A stretch of DNA of 64,000 nucleotides from Neopestalotiopsis rosae (Eukaryota; Ascomycota; Sordariomycetes; Amphisphaeriales; Sporocadaceae), in contig JALGAS010000008.1 of the NCBI GenBank assembly GCA_023078685.1, positions 1,302,001-1,366,000 of the forward strand. Reading direction: 5' to 3'. How positions within the stretch are numbered: position 1 is the first letter of the stretch; each line of letters begins with the position of its first letter. This document shows, piece by piece, positions 1 through 11,895 of this stretch. The translations under genes and the position numbers were made by a program. The notes beneath the pieces were generated by a model. It was not told where the DNA came from and did not search any database. It saw only the letters and a list, made by a program, of their open reading frames with translations.

Positions 1-3000
1 GATTATGGGTGGATTACTAAACAACGTTTATCCAGCTTTTGAAAGGGTGAGTTATAGTGTGAAGAATCCGAGTACGATCGGCCGAGTACGACTGGGCCGA
101 CTAGCACTTTTAGCTTTGAGCTGGACAACAGCCAGCAGCTTGCCAGATGGAGATCTGGTGCGAAACTACGCTATCCAGGCTATCAACTCACTAAAAGTAT
201 TGCCGCACCATTCAGAATGTCGCGCCCTGATTATAAGTCATGTAGATCCTGCTCTAGTGCAACAAAAGGAAGCCCACAACCCAAAAACTTATCAAGGCGG
301 CGCGGGCGCGGCAGTGCCTTGGTAAGAACGAGGTGGCGGCTACAACGTTGCGAGATGCGAGGCTGCGAGCTGAATAAGTTCACAGCTTCAGGGTCCTGCC
401 AGAAGGGAAGAAGGTTCATTAGTGTCGGTGCATTTCTTGATGCATTTCTTTCTTCCGCGCAGGTCATGACAGGTGCGACGTTGGAAGCCATGTATCTCAG
501 CATCGATATGTAGGTTCAAAGGTGTACATAATGTTCACAATAGTCAAGTACCGGATACGTTCTTATTGACTCGTGGATATTGAAACTAAAACAGGATGGA
601 ATTTGTATCATATCGAGAATACTCACGCTTATTTTATCGAATTCTACTCTACAGAGTACAAGTCGTCATGACGGAATGATAGGGGCAGGGGCAGGGGCAA
701 TAACAGAGCTACTTGTACTTTCAACTCCGGGACTGGGATATCTGCCAGAGTGCATCAGGGGAATCGGTCACCCTCTATACTTGGGAAAGAAGCTTGACAT
801 GATGTATCTGTGTTGGTAGTGAATCCCGTATGGAAGTCGTTCTAACTGATCACCCAGGTGCCCGGACGGTACATGGTTCTCCGTAGTGCTTCGATGATAC
901 TAGTCGGCATTCCTTGATTCACTTGAAGTTAGCATTGGTCTATTGATCGTGGAGTCATAGCTCCGACCAGGTCCAGTGATAAAGTTCTGCCCAAGATAGC
1001 CTCTCTACGAATTGAGATGTACATTGCGCTTCTAGATTTGAATCGAAGCGGACATCATTGGATCCAATCTTGGTAAAGGTAAAATGGACAAGGCGCTCCT
1101 CGAGCAAGGGCTCATTCGCCAACCTCGGATCCGTGCAGTTGTAGATATAGGCTATCTGTGCATCATAGCGACTCGATAGCGAGTCAGCTAGAGCGCATTC
1201 CTTGCTCAATCAATCCACGGTGGTTGATTCTGAATCGTGACTATCTTCTTGTCTAGTCACGAGACAGAGAATAATAGAGTATATGTGGGAGTATAGACCA
1301 TCACATGCATGGTGCCACCATCGACCAGTCGATAGGTACTTGGGAAGTTCATTGTGTGTATCTCCATGCTTACCGGTACTTGCGTTCTCGATGCACCATA
1401 TCTTGAGAGAAAAGAGTTGTACCGTTCTCCCGTGCACTGTGTACTTACTGCTCTTCTTGATTGTCTCTATACCCTAGAAGAGCATCGCACCCGATATGCA
1501 ATTCTGAAGTTGAAGGGAACTACGCTCACATTGTTGACATGTATCTCCAAGTGTACCGGTCGCTTCGTTCCATATACGACCGTATGCAGTCCCAAAAAGT
1601 GACACAGTTCCTGCCTTAGTCGATACCCTGTCAATCCTGAAATATACGTCAGCTATTTGCAACGGTCTTGATGGAGGTTCACTGCAGGAGCAGTGCAATA
1701 ATAGCAATGCGGAACAATATGCATAGAAGGAGGAAAGAAGTATGTTTGCGAAAACTGTATATACAATGCTTGATTAACTTTGATTGGCAATACCATTACT
1801 TTCCAATTACTTGCCCTGGTGCGTATCGCTTTATGCAAAACCACCTGCCACGTCGTTCACTGGCAACAATCAGCGACAAAAACTCACATCGTGCTGATGA
1901 GTATCGATAATCCGAACTCGAGACTGACCATTCTCCATGAGACCGCGTGCATTTGAGGCTGGTTATTTGCTCATCGAGCAAGATTAAGAGAAGTCAATCG
2001 TCCCTCACCGCTTGATAGCAAGTTTACGCGGCCACGAGCATAACCTCTGCTACCTCACTGGACATGCAATCAGGGAGCCGCAATCCAGAGAAAAAGCTCG
2101 TATTCGGTTGATCCTGCCGTTAGCCTGGACCTTGCATAAAAAGATCGGATACACATGCAGAGCGAAGCTGGAAGGGAAAGAGCTTCCATACAAAGGGATC
2201 ATCGTTCCTTGCAGATTGTCTTGCCTGCCACGCACATGTCGTTCAAGGTGAGAGAAATGGCCAATGATTATTTACACAGGCACGGTACAACAAAAGATGC
2301 CAGACATGCAGGTCTGAGTACTTTTTAACCTGTCTGCATCGTTCCCCTGGCTTGTCTTTGTCGGAGCGCGCAAGGGTCGTGGTGGCAGGAGGGTGAGGAG
2401 GGGTCCTTTTGGTGTAACACGACGGGAGATCGCCGGCGAGGGTAAGCCTTCTCAATGTACAGACGTTAAATGCCTAATTAGGAACCATTTTCAGTTCAAT
2501 CAAATGAGTATGTCGAGGAAAAGAAGAGACCAGAAAAGAAAACAAGAAGAAGCAAGCACAGCGGTGCTCGTGTTACGACGGGAATGCCACGGGGCACAAC
2601 GGCCAACTGACATGTGTCGCGAACCTTGCCCTGTACAGAAGAGCATGAACCGCCATTTGTATGCAATTCGTTGTGCTGCTTCAGGCGGGATCACTGCACC
2701 AAAGCGCTGCCAAAAAGGCATGATTGTCTCGGGGACCTGCCTTCAATGACGCTCTGGTTTCATTGTGTTCTTGCAGAATGCTTTAATTGGCTCAGATGGG
2801 CCTCTACCTGTTTCGATCATCTGTCTGGTCTACTCCATCTACCATAGGAACTCAAGTCGTACCTGGTCGTCGCACGTGTTCTAGCCGTGTGGCTGTGCCT
2901 TTGCGATACATGAATACAAGGATAGAAACGTGCTTTAATTTGAGTATAGATTTCCATTAGATTATTTCAGCATAGATTGCTCTGTGATCGCTGGGGCTCT

Positions 3001-3830
3001 CCAAATGCAAATGCATATTTCACAAACCCAACGATGTGCGTCGTAAGGGCCGACATCGAATATGAATTGGCATAAAATCCGTACCGAGCAGTGTCTACCA
3101 TGAGTTAGATGCTAATATATCACGTGGTTCATAGACATCTAGGCTCCGGACAACTGCCGGACATATACTCCGATCATTATAGGAGTTGTATATTACAACA
3201 GTCGCACGGTACTATATTTAAACAATTACCATCAATTCGCTTCCCTTTTTCCTTTTTCTTTTTTGGCACAAGAAATCTGATAAATCCTGCAGTGCTTGCG
3301 CAGATCTCAACAGAAACTTGAATATGCTCGAACGGGTGACACTGTCATTGTGCTAGGTTGAAGATGATAAGCATCAATAGAGAGTATTGTGACTATTCCG
3401 AAACATACCTATCTGTCAGCCAATCCAGACCTGGTTCGGCTGGTTTGGGGAATGATGCTGTGCCAGTTATGCCTTCGTTGATAAGTGATATATTGGTACT
3501 GTTTACCTATTGTTTCCATCTATGAGCTCTCAGGACCACCTTTCATAAACCCCGGCACCAACCCACTTGCCAAATAAACATTGCCAATGCTGAACGATGT
3601 CAACAAAATCAACTCACAACATGTCAAATTTTCATCTAATCGCTCTATCGCACGAAGATCATGATAAGGCTGAGATGTACCTGCACTCAGCTGATCACGT
3701 GCATGTTACCCCTGGTCGTCCAACTGCAATCGGGCACAACTTCCCCGCACACGAAGCGAAGAGCGTCTTCCTGCGATAGCATCATCAACCCAAGAGGGCC
3801 AACGTGGTACAGGTACGCCCGTGACTCGCA
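1..3830. other. gene-poor left flank, no supported gene
   Basis: Only short open frames occur here on either strand (none above about 120 codons), and none shows a recognisable domain or a convincing exon chain. Base composition is mixed and not strongly AT-skewed, so heavy RIP is not obvious by eye. A weak diverged direct repeat is visible near 1355-1395 and 1538-1578. The last few hundred bases should contain the promoter of the NLR-like gene. The 107-codon frame at 5-325 could be the tail of something starting outside the window, but nothing in it is recognised. Confidence 0.6.
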
Positions 3831-6800
3831 ATGTCTCAGCCGGCAGATCCTCCATTGAGGATCCTATCCCTCGGTAAGTCTAGCCTACTTTCCGCTTTCC
3901 GGCCTTTCGCGATCAATCACGTTGACCACCGCAACCACAGACGGGGGAGGCATCCGCGGGAAATCCAGTCTCTTGATCCTGGAGTCCATCATGGAAAAGA
4001 TCCGCGATGCCCAGCACTTGGACGAGACTCCGAAGCCCTGTGAAATGTTTGATTTCATAGGAGGCACGAGTACAGGCGGGATCATTGCCATCATGCTCGG
4101 CAGGCTGGGCATGTCTGTCGACGAATGCATTCGTGCCTACGATCGAGTCGGGGAGGCTGCTTTCACACCGAAGTCGGGACTTCGTCTCGCATCGCCGAAA
4201 GGAGCGTTTTCAGCTAAAGCCCTTGAGGCGGCCATCAAAGAGGTAGTGAAGAGCAACTGCGTGGAGCCAACGTGCGCAGAAAAAAGAACTCAGGGTCAGT
4301 CAACAACGAGCACTTGCCCACATGGCGAAGTGCAATTTCGAGAGAAAACTTGTATCAAAACGTATGCAAATAATTTTTCGTTTTCTTTTTTTTTTAATTT
4401 TTTCTTTATTTATTATTATTTTATATTTTATATATCTTTCCATTGCTTATAGCGGCCTTTTTATATTTACTAAGTAAAAATTGGTCCGCTGACAGACTAT
4501 AGTGCTGTCTTAGCTATAACGAAAGACAATGTGGATGCTCCACCAACCTTATTCACTACCTACGACACAAGCGCTGCCTTTGATGGTTGTACAATATGGC
4601 AGATCGCCCGAGCCACATCCGCTGCCACCACATTCTTCAAACCAATCAAACTGGGCCGCGACAAGATTGACTTTGTCGACGCGGGATTCGGGCATAATAA
4701 CCCCTGCGAGGTGCTGATTGAGGCGGCCCAGCGCGAGTTTCCTGACCGCAACCATTTGCAGGTCCTCAGCATTGGCACCGGGCTGGGCGAAGTCGTTTCA
4801 ATCAAGGATAATAGATTCTCGATACTGAAGGCTCTGAAGAAAATGGCAACGACATCGAAGACTGTAGCGATGAGACTCGAGGATCGCTACGGTGGAAGTG
4901 GGAGCTATCACCGGTTCAATGTTGAGCGCGGCCTCGAGGATGTTACGCTCTCGGACTGGCAGAAAACGAGCAACATCTCTGCGCACACCAGTAACTATCT
5001 GAGAGAGAATCGAAGAGCTATCGATGGTTTCGTTTCCATCTTTCTGAGTACCCCTACACAAGCGGGCACTGGTACGGCTGAGCTGAATGGACATCCCGGT
5101 AGTTAGTCAGATGAACAGTCTATACAAGAAATTGGCTAATCTATACGCCAGGGAACGCCCACCACTATCTTCCACTCCAAGAGAATGAGCACTTCGTGAG
5201 ACGAGCCAAAATGCTTGAAATTCTTGAAAAGAAGCTGTTACAGGAGCATCGCCGAGAAGTTGCACTCATTGGCCTGGGCGGAGCAGGCAAAACCCAGATT
5301 GCTTTGCAATTTGCGTATGATATTAAGCGCAACAAACCGGGCTTATCAGTCTTCTGGATCTCCGCGCTGAGTCATGAAAGCTTCGATCAGTCCTGTACCG
5401 CAATTGCAAGCTTGCTTGGCATACAAGAGGATAAAGAGGACCCCAAAGAGGTGTTTTATCGGTACATGTCGTCCGAAAGAGCCGGGAAGTGCCTCATCAT
5501 TGTGGACAACGCTGATGATGGCGAGATACTTTTCGGCAACGATAATGATGATCAAGGTTTCTACAAATATCTCGCAGGTTTCCAGACTGGGCAAATACTC
5601 TTCACAACTCGGTTTAGAGATGTGGCAAGACGGGGCTATCGACGCGAAATCCTTGAAGTCCCCAAGATGGAAGTCAATGAAGCAATACTCCTCTTGAAGG
5701 AGTTATCTGTTCCGGAGGCGCTTATCGGGGACGATAAAGATGCCTTGGAATTACTCGATGAACTCGCGTATCACCCCTTGGCAATCGCTCAGGCCGGCGC
5801 TTATCTGGAACGTAACGGAATCTCCATTACCAGGTATCTCCAGCTCCTCCGCAGCGAGGAGCAAAACATGGTTAACCTGATGAGCCGAGAATTCAACGAT
5901 GACGCCCTGTATCAAAAGTCACAAAGGGCTGTGGCAACCACATGGCTCGTGTCATTCTACCAGATTCAAAGAACGGACGCAATCGCTGCTAACGTCCTCT
6001 CATTTCTCTCGTGTATCGAACCGAAAGCAATACCTGAGTCATTACTCGAAATCTTCCAAAATCATACAGAGTTGGAGATTACTGAGGCGCTCGGCACACT
6101 TTCTGGATACTCCTTTGTCAAGCGACAAGAGGACGGGAGATTCTTGATCATGCATAGTCTGGTCCATTTGGCCGTTCGCATATGGTTGAAAGAGAGTGGA
6201 CAGGCCAAGACTACAGTTGAAGCTGCTCTTGAACAGATCCTTGACAGGTTTCCAGATGACGAGTGGGAAAATCGCATGATCTGGCGAGAGTACATGCCAC
6301 ACGCTATAAAGATCTTACAAGATATCTCGACAATTGACCTGAAGACGAGACACGATCTCAATTATTGGGTTGGGCGTTGTCTTTATGCCGAGGCAAGGTA
6401 CCCGGATGCTGTTGCTAGGCTGAAAGAGGCTTGGCAGTGGAGTCAACAGCATCGACAAAAAGACGACCCCGACCGACTGGATACAGAATACGAGCTATCA
6501 GCAGCATATCGTAAAAACGGGCAGGTCAAAGATGCAATTAAAATGCTAGAACATGTGGTCGAAGTTCGATCATCGATATCGGCAGAAGATTCTCCTGGTC
6601 GACTAAATTCGCAACATGAGCTAGCAAAAGCTTATCTTAATAATGGGCAGGCAAAAGATGCAATCGAAATACTGGAGCAGGTGGTCAAAATTCGATTGTC
6701 GATATTGACAGAAAACCACCCTGATCGACTGACATCGCAGCACGAGCTGGCAGGAGCATATGTTGATAACGGGCAGGTAGAAGATGCAATCGGAATACTG

Positions 6801-7424
6801 GAGCGGGTGCTCGAAATTCGATCATCGATATTGGCAGAAGACCACCCCGAGCGACTGGCATCGCAACACGCGCTGGCAGGGGCATATCTTGATAACGGAC
6901 AGGTAGAAGATGCAATCGGAATACTAGAGCAGGTGGTCGAGATTAAATCATCGATATTAGCAGAAGACCACCCCGATCGACTGGCATCGCAACACGAGCT
7001 GGCAAGAGCATATCTAAAAAACGGGCAGGTAAAGGATGCAATTGGAATAATAGAGCAGGTGGTCGAAATTCGATTATCGACATTGGCAGAAGACCACCCT
7101 GATCGACTATCATCGCAACACGAGCTGGCAAGAGCATATCTTGATAACGGGCAGGTAAAAGATGCAATCGGAATACTAGAGCAGGTGGTCGAAATCGAAT
7201 CATCGATATTGGCAGAAGACAACCCCGATCGACTGATATCGCAAGAAGTCCTTGGCGCTGCATATCTGGAAAATGGAGAAGCGAGCAGAGCAGCCAAGCT
7301 GCTTGAACATGTCGTGGCAGTTCACCGTAGGGTATCTGCAGAAGACCACCCTCGTCGACTACGGTCAGAAGAGCTCCTCGAGGAGAGCTACGAGGCATTG
7401 GGAGGCTCGGGCGACTCGGAGTAA
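3831..7424 (+). CDS. NLR-like receptor: patatin lipase + NB-ARC + TPR repeats
   Basis: Proposed exons are 3831-3873, 3941-4361, 4503-5098 and 5152-7424, giving 1110 aa. All joins keep frame: the first rebuilds the patatin glycine loop DGGGIRG (about 15-21). The lipase serine elbow GTSTG (Ser58) and the catalytic Asp in DAG (Asp214) form the expected Ser-Asp dyad. After a linker comes an NB-ARC NTPase with P-loop GLGGAGKT (394-401), a Walker B-like LIIVDNADD, an ILFTTRFRDVA element and an HPLAI motif in the GLPL position. The C-terminus (about 810-1103) is seven 42-residue TPR units of the kinesin-light-chain/TPR_12 type. Fungal proteins of this architecture are NLR-like and linked to non-self recognition and regulated cell death; the TPRs would sense, the NB-ARC oligomerise and the patatin act on lipids. 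That role is inferred from family knowledge. The gene looks intact and has a gene-poor region on its 5' side. Confidence 0.9.
4362..4502 (+). other. T-rich 141-bp intron inside the patatin domain
   Basis: The intron has donor GTATGC and an acceptor ending ATAG. It is two to three times longer than the other introns of this gene (67 and 53 bp) and contains a long T/A-only stretch at about 4380-4440. Splicing here joins Thr155 (AC|T) and restores the patatin sequence AVLAITKDNVD. The nearer AG at 4494-4495 would give a stop codon, so 4502 is preferred. Confidence 0.75.
6519..7400 (+). repeat. tandem 126-bp coding repeat (TPR units of the NLR)
   Basis: Seven consecutive 126-bp (42-codon) units encode TPR modules that begin with GQVKDAI-like residues. 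Units 2 to 6 are very similar at DNA level and share long stretches such as the codons for AEDHPDRL; the seventh is degenerate (GEASRAAKLLEH). Differences concentrate at a few residue positions (unit positions 4, 8, 12, 17, 18, 30 and 37). Such internally homogenised repeats are typical of fungal NLR sensor domains and suggest recent unequal exchange or gene conversion. Confidence 0.9.
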
Positions 7425-8002
7425 GGGTAGTTGTTAGTCACACAAGTGTCGTTGAATATAATATCCAAAGAAACTTTAGTACTCCAATCTTCATCACCCG
7501 ATCGTGCTTTCAACTGACTGCACTCAAGCAGACATACGTGAGCAACAGCTCAATCCATATGGGAGAATCATATATCATGAATGTGCTAGGAAAACCGAAA
7601 TGTGCCAACAGTCGCCTAGGAGTAGTCTGGTAGAAATGGCACAACACGCTGAAGCAGCAATGCATGTAACTTTGTATTTTACGCTGCTTTAAGTCCACGT
7701 CGGAGTCGTGTATTATTATTCATGGGCAATCCATCGGCCATACCACATACACCGTTGTTAAAAGGTACCATGATGAATATTAGGACTTCAAATAATAATG
7801 AATTTGACTGTATTGATTGATCCATGAAAGAGGTGTATCCTATTTATATCCCTCACGCTGTGTGTCTGCGCCTAAATGTAAAATTCCACAAGCAGCTGAT
7901 TAAGCTGTCTCTCTAAACTCCGTACAGAATGCTATAACATCAAAAATTGAAAATGAAATCAAACGCCAGCATTTCCAAAAGCTAATTGCTTGCGGTCTTC
8001 AG
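7425..8002. other. convergent intergenic spacer
   Basis: This lies between the stop of the NLR gene and the stop of the GATA-factor gene on the opposite strand. It holds only short unsupported frames and presumably both 3' untranslated regions. Confidence 0.6.
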
Positions 8003-11000
8003 CTAAGCTTTTCGCCCTTGGCCGCCCTCATCCGTCTTATTATTGTTGTTGCAGAGAGTCTGGAAGTGTTCCCAGATGTCGATGTCGTCGGCACCAAAGC
8101 TGATATGTTGGGACAACGTAGGTGGCGAGCTAGGCATCACCTCATCCGTGCCCAAAAGATGCCCAAAGTCCCAGGGAGCATCAAGGGGGTGCTGTGGTAC
8201 ATTCTCAGGATGCGTCAGATCACCAAATCTCTCGGCCTGTAACTTGCTGAATGGAACGATGTCCAATGCCGATCCCGATGGTACAGACCCAACAATAAAA
8301 TCGCCAGCTTCAGCAAGAAGCTTGTTAATCGACTTGGTCATGGGTGATTCGGGAGGCCGGCTATCATCGAAAAGCTGCGAATGAAGACCTGCCACTCTGG
8401 GGGACCGCCTGACAATCGCCGCATGAGAGCGTGGAGTCCTCGAGGGCGTCGGTTGAACAGCAAGGCCTTGTGCCGGAGATCTTATTGAGCGCACAGACCT
8501 AATCGATTTGGAGACACTTCTAGTGACTGGTCGATGACTAGGCGTGAGTCTACTCGGGGTCTTGAATGTACCACTGGAAATAGATTTGGGAGGAGGCGTC
8601 GAAGGTCGCGCGGGTGTGCCAAAGAGATCAGTCATGTCGTCTGTATCTCCTGGAGCAGTATTCTCCTTGTTAGCCACAGTGTTGTTCTCCTTGGACCCCA
8701 TGAAATCGTGGGCAGTTTGCACTACATTGACTGCAACCTCGCCCAGGATCTTTTGTTCGCCTTCTTTGCGTGGTGAGGGGAACAGAAGACGTCTCGTAGT
8801 TCCGAACTCATCGTCAAGGGCTATGGGACTTGCTGGAGATTTTCCACTGCCTCGAGAATGCGTCGAACCTCGAGAATGGCTCGATCCAGGTCCTTGTTGT
8901 TCTTCATTGGTCCCCGACGGCTCGTTTCCTACAAGTTGTTTCGACTCGAAAGGGTTAGGAAGCTCATCCTTGGGTGAAAAGCCATTGTCGAAACCTAGGG
9001 GATCGGTCATAAGTCCCGCGTCAGAGGTAAGGTTGGCCTGAGATCCGCTCTTCGTGCGGGGCTTTCTGGGTCGCGGTGCTCTGGAGCCCTTTTCACTCGG
9101 ATCCTTCCTTTTTCTTGTCTGGCCGAGACGCTGCTGATCCTTCTCCCACTTATCGGCTGGTCGGGGCTGCTTCCACTTGGAGAACCAAAGTCCACAAGGA
9201 TTGCAGAGAATGAGTTCATTCCATGCAGTCTTGTCTTCGTTCGGTCCCAAGCATTTCTTGACTATTTCGTACGAGGTGATGGCCCCATCACTACCGTGTG
9301 TCAGAATGTTGATTGCAGTGACATGGCCCGGTTTGTCAGAGTAGACGTGGAAGCTTGGCACACCCGTCTGTGACTGCTTGTAGATTTTGCGCCATGTCGG
9401 GGTCTCGATGGCTCCACAGTTGCTACAGAATGGCGGCATTCGGCCTGCAGCAAGTGCTTCCTCGAGTCTCTGCTTGATCGTCTGCTTCTTAACAGCATTC
9501 TTATTGTAGGCAGCATCTGTCTGCGGGTGTGGTGGTTCCGAGCCCATATTGTATGATCGAGGGCATACAGGATCGCTCGCTGGGACCATGGGTGGGAGCT
9601 CTGGCTCGTCGGCACCTTCGTGGCTTGATCTTGGAACAGACTGCGAATCCATCGCACGAGCCGATCCTTCGCGCTCAATTGTCTGTTTTATCTCTGATTG
9701 CATTTGCATATCAGACGGGCTGAAAGTCTGGGTGTCTGTAGCCAGACCTTCGAAGGATTGCGTATTTTGCTGCCCAAGACCGTGCATAAATGCCTTCTCC
9801 AGATCTTCAAAGTCGTCCTGCGACTGAAGATTTTCGGCTTCATTAGTCACATTTGACTCCTGAGGGACAACAATTTCCGGGGTTGGGACTTGGAATCTGT
9901 TCTGTGGTGTAAGAGATCTTGCATTTTCGGCCTGGAAAGATGTGTCCATGGCATTCATAGCTTGCTCTTCGGCCTGCTTGTGGTAATGTTGATTGGGAGG
10001 ATTGTAAATCGAAGTCGTGGGTAGCAGCTCAGGAGGCCCAGGTGTCTCAGTTTGAATTATAAGCCCACCGCCCTGTGAAAGCTGCTCGCTCTGCTCGGTT
10101 TTTGGAGCTTGTTGCTTCTTTGCACGACTCTTGCGAGGCTTTGGCTTTGGCTTTGATGTCTCTGCAGCAGGTGCCGGAGGCTGTGTTTGCATCTTGCCGA
10201 CTTCTTCGTCATCAAGTCGGCTGCCGAAATGATCAACCCCACCACTCATGAAACCAGAATCTATTTGTTGTGCTCGCATCGGAGGCAGAATTGGACTAGA
10301 AGGAGCTGGACTCGAACGCGCGCTGGGGTACATGACAGATCTCGGAACAGGTGGTGAAGAACCAATGTCGGCAGGGCTGGGTCCCTCACTGTACTGGGAT
10401 GGAGAAGGTGCAAGAGAGTCAGTAGGTGACCGGGCATCTGGGCCAAAAGACGTGGGCCGGTTCACATCGAGAAACGAATTTGTGTATGCACCATTTTGCT
10501 CAGAAAAGTTTGAGCTCGACTGCCGCCTCAGCATGCTCGGTGGTGGTGCATGCTGCTGAACGGGGCCAGGCAATGAACGATGAGCTGGGACCGGCGTAGG
10601 GGCTCTGGGCACTTCTTGCAAATGAGACCCAGGCGCCCCCTCACCACCCAGACTAACCGGTCGAAAGCTTCGCAACGAACCCGAAGTGCTTGCTGCCACA
10701 CGAAGTGATTCTGGAGCAGAGCCAAAGGTCGCAGTGTTACTTCGCTCAACCTTGGTCGTCTTTGCCCTCTTCTTAGCTCGTGGGGGCTCATCGCCGTCAG
10801 TGCCATCCTCGTAGCCAGAAGTGCTGCCCTCGACTGGGAGCGGATTCTTGCGTGGTCGACCTCGAGGTCTGCCCGTCGATGCCCTGGATGAGGGTCTCGA
10901 TGATGGACGCGGCTGCACAGTTGTGGATACATTGACCGGCGCGACCACAGCTTGTTGCTGTTGTGGACTTTGCGTGAACACTTGCGACAAATTCGAGGCT

Positions 11001-11895
11001 TGTGGAGTAGTCGCGCCCTGGAAGTGTGCCGCTGGTCCCATGGAAGATCCAGGGCGACTTCCTGCATGGCTACCTGATCGACTGGCCGGTCGACTACCTC
11101 CATTCGTAGGCATGGGCTGAATGTATTGATTCGTCATGTCATTCCGAGTTTCATAAGCAGGACTGAATGGTTGGATCGGCATTGTAGCTGGAGATGGGAT
11201 CGATGCACCCGGAGCGGGCCCAAGATTTGGGTTTGCCTGAACAAAGGCATTCCACTCGTTTGTCTCGGACATCATGGACGAAGAATGATGCAGACTTGGC
11301 GGGAATTGAGGTGACATGCCATGATTTACTGACATGGGCGTTGGTGCATGTACTGTGGGAGTGACCCGCACAACCTTTGGGATGGCAGTCAATTTCAGCT
11401 TGACCTCGAGAGTCTCCTGCACTCCTTTGCCAAAGATAGCCAGCAAGTTCTTCGTCACACGTCCAGTAACTAGTTGCGGAGCAGCATTGTTGTTCTGTAG
11501 GAGTGCACAGCTGAACATGCCCTGGCCCACCAAAGGCGTATCTGGCTCCGAGTAGTCGAACGCATAGACGGTGTAGTCCCTTTCGTTGTCGCCAGCCAAC
11601 TCTGGACTGCACTGGGCAATGGACTGTAAGCAAGTCCGGAGATCCACCACGCCAATCAAGTTCTTCTCGTCCAGGGGTATCGTCTGAATTGGAAGCACAT
11701 GTGGCCACCGAGCAAGGCAATTTTCTCTGCCATCCTTGTCAAAGGTGTAGTGAATTTTCACTAAATGCAAATTAGCAGTGAAGACTACAGAAAATGTAGA
11801 GATGCCGTACAGCCCATGGGTCTTGATTGAAGACCGTTCTCCTCAGATTCCGTGGGCGTGGGCATGTTGCCCCAATGTCCATTATTGTTGTTCAT
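8003..11895 (-). CDS. Ams2/Spt21-type GATA zinc-finger transcription factor
   Basis: Two exons, complement of 8003-11760 and 11811-11895, give 1280 aa. The long frame has no usable ATG of its own (it opens at TTG); a 50-bp intron (donor GTACGG, acceptor TTTAG) joins it to an ATG exon and yields RPMG-LKIHYTFDKDG, the usual N-terminus of the Ams2/Spt21 domain. Residues about 27-145 form this domain, including YAFDYSEPDTPLVGQGM. The middle is long, disordered and Ser/Pro/Gln-rich, with an AT-hook-like RPRGRPRKNP near 330. A GATA-type C4 finger follows: Cys807, Cys810, then Cys881 and Cys884 in CNPCGLWFSKWKQ, with about 70 residues between the pairs instead of the usual 17-18. Relatives (S. pombe Ams2, S. 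cerevisiae Spt21) control S-phase histone gene expression and silencing; the same role here is inference. Confidence 0.88.

Noticed and set aside
1..3800. RIP-degraded transposon in the left flank
   Set aside because: Composition is not strongly AT-skewed by eye and no transposase or reverse transcriptase motif is visible in any frame.
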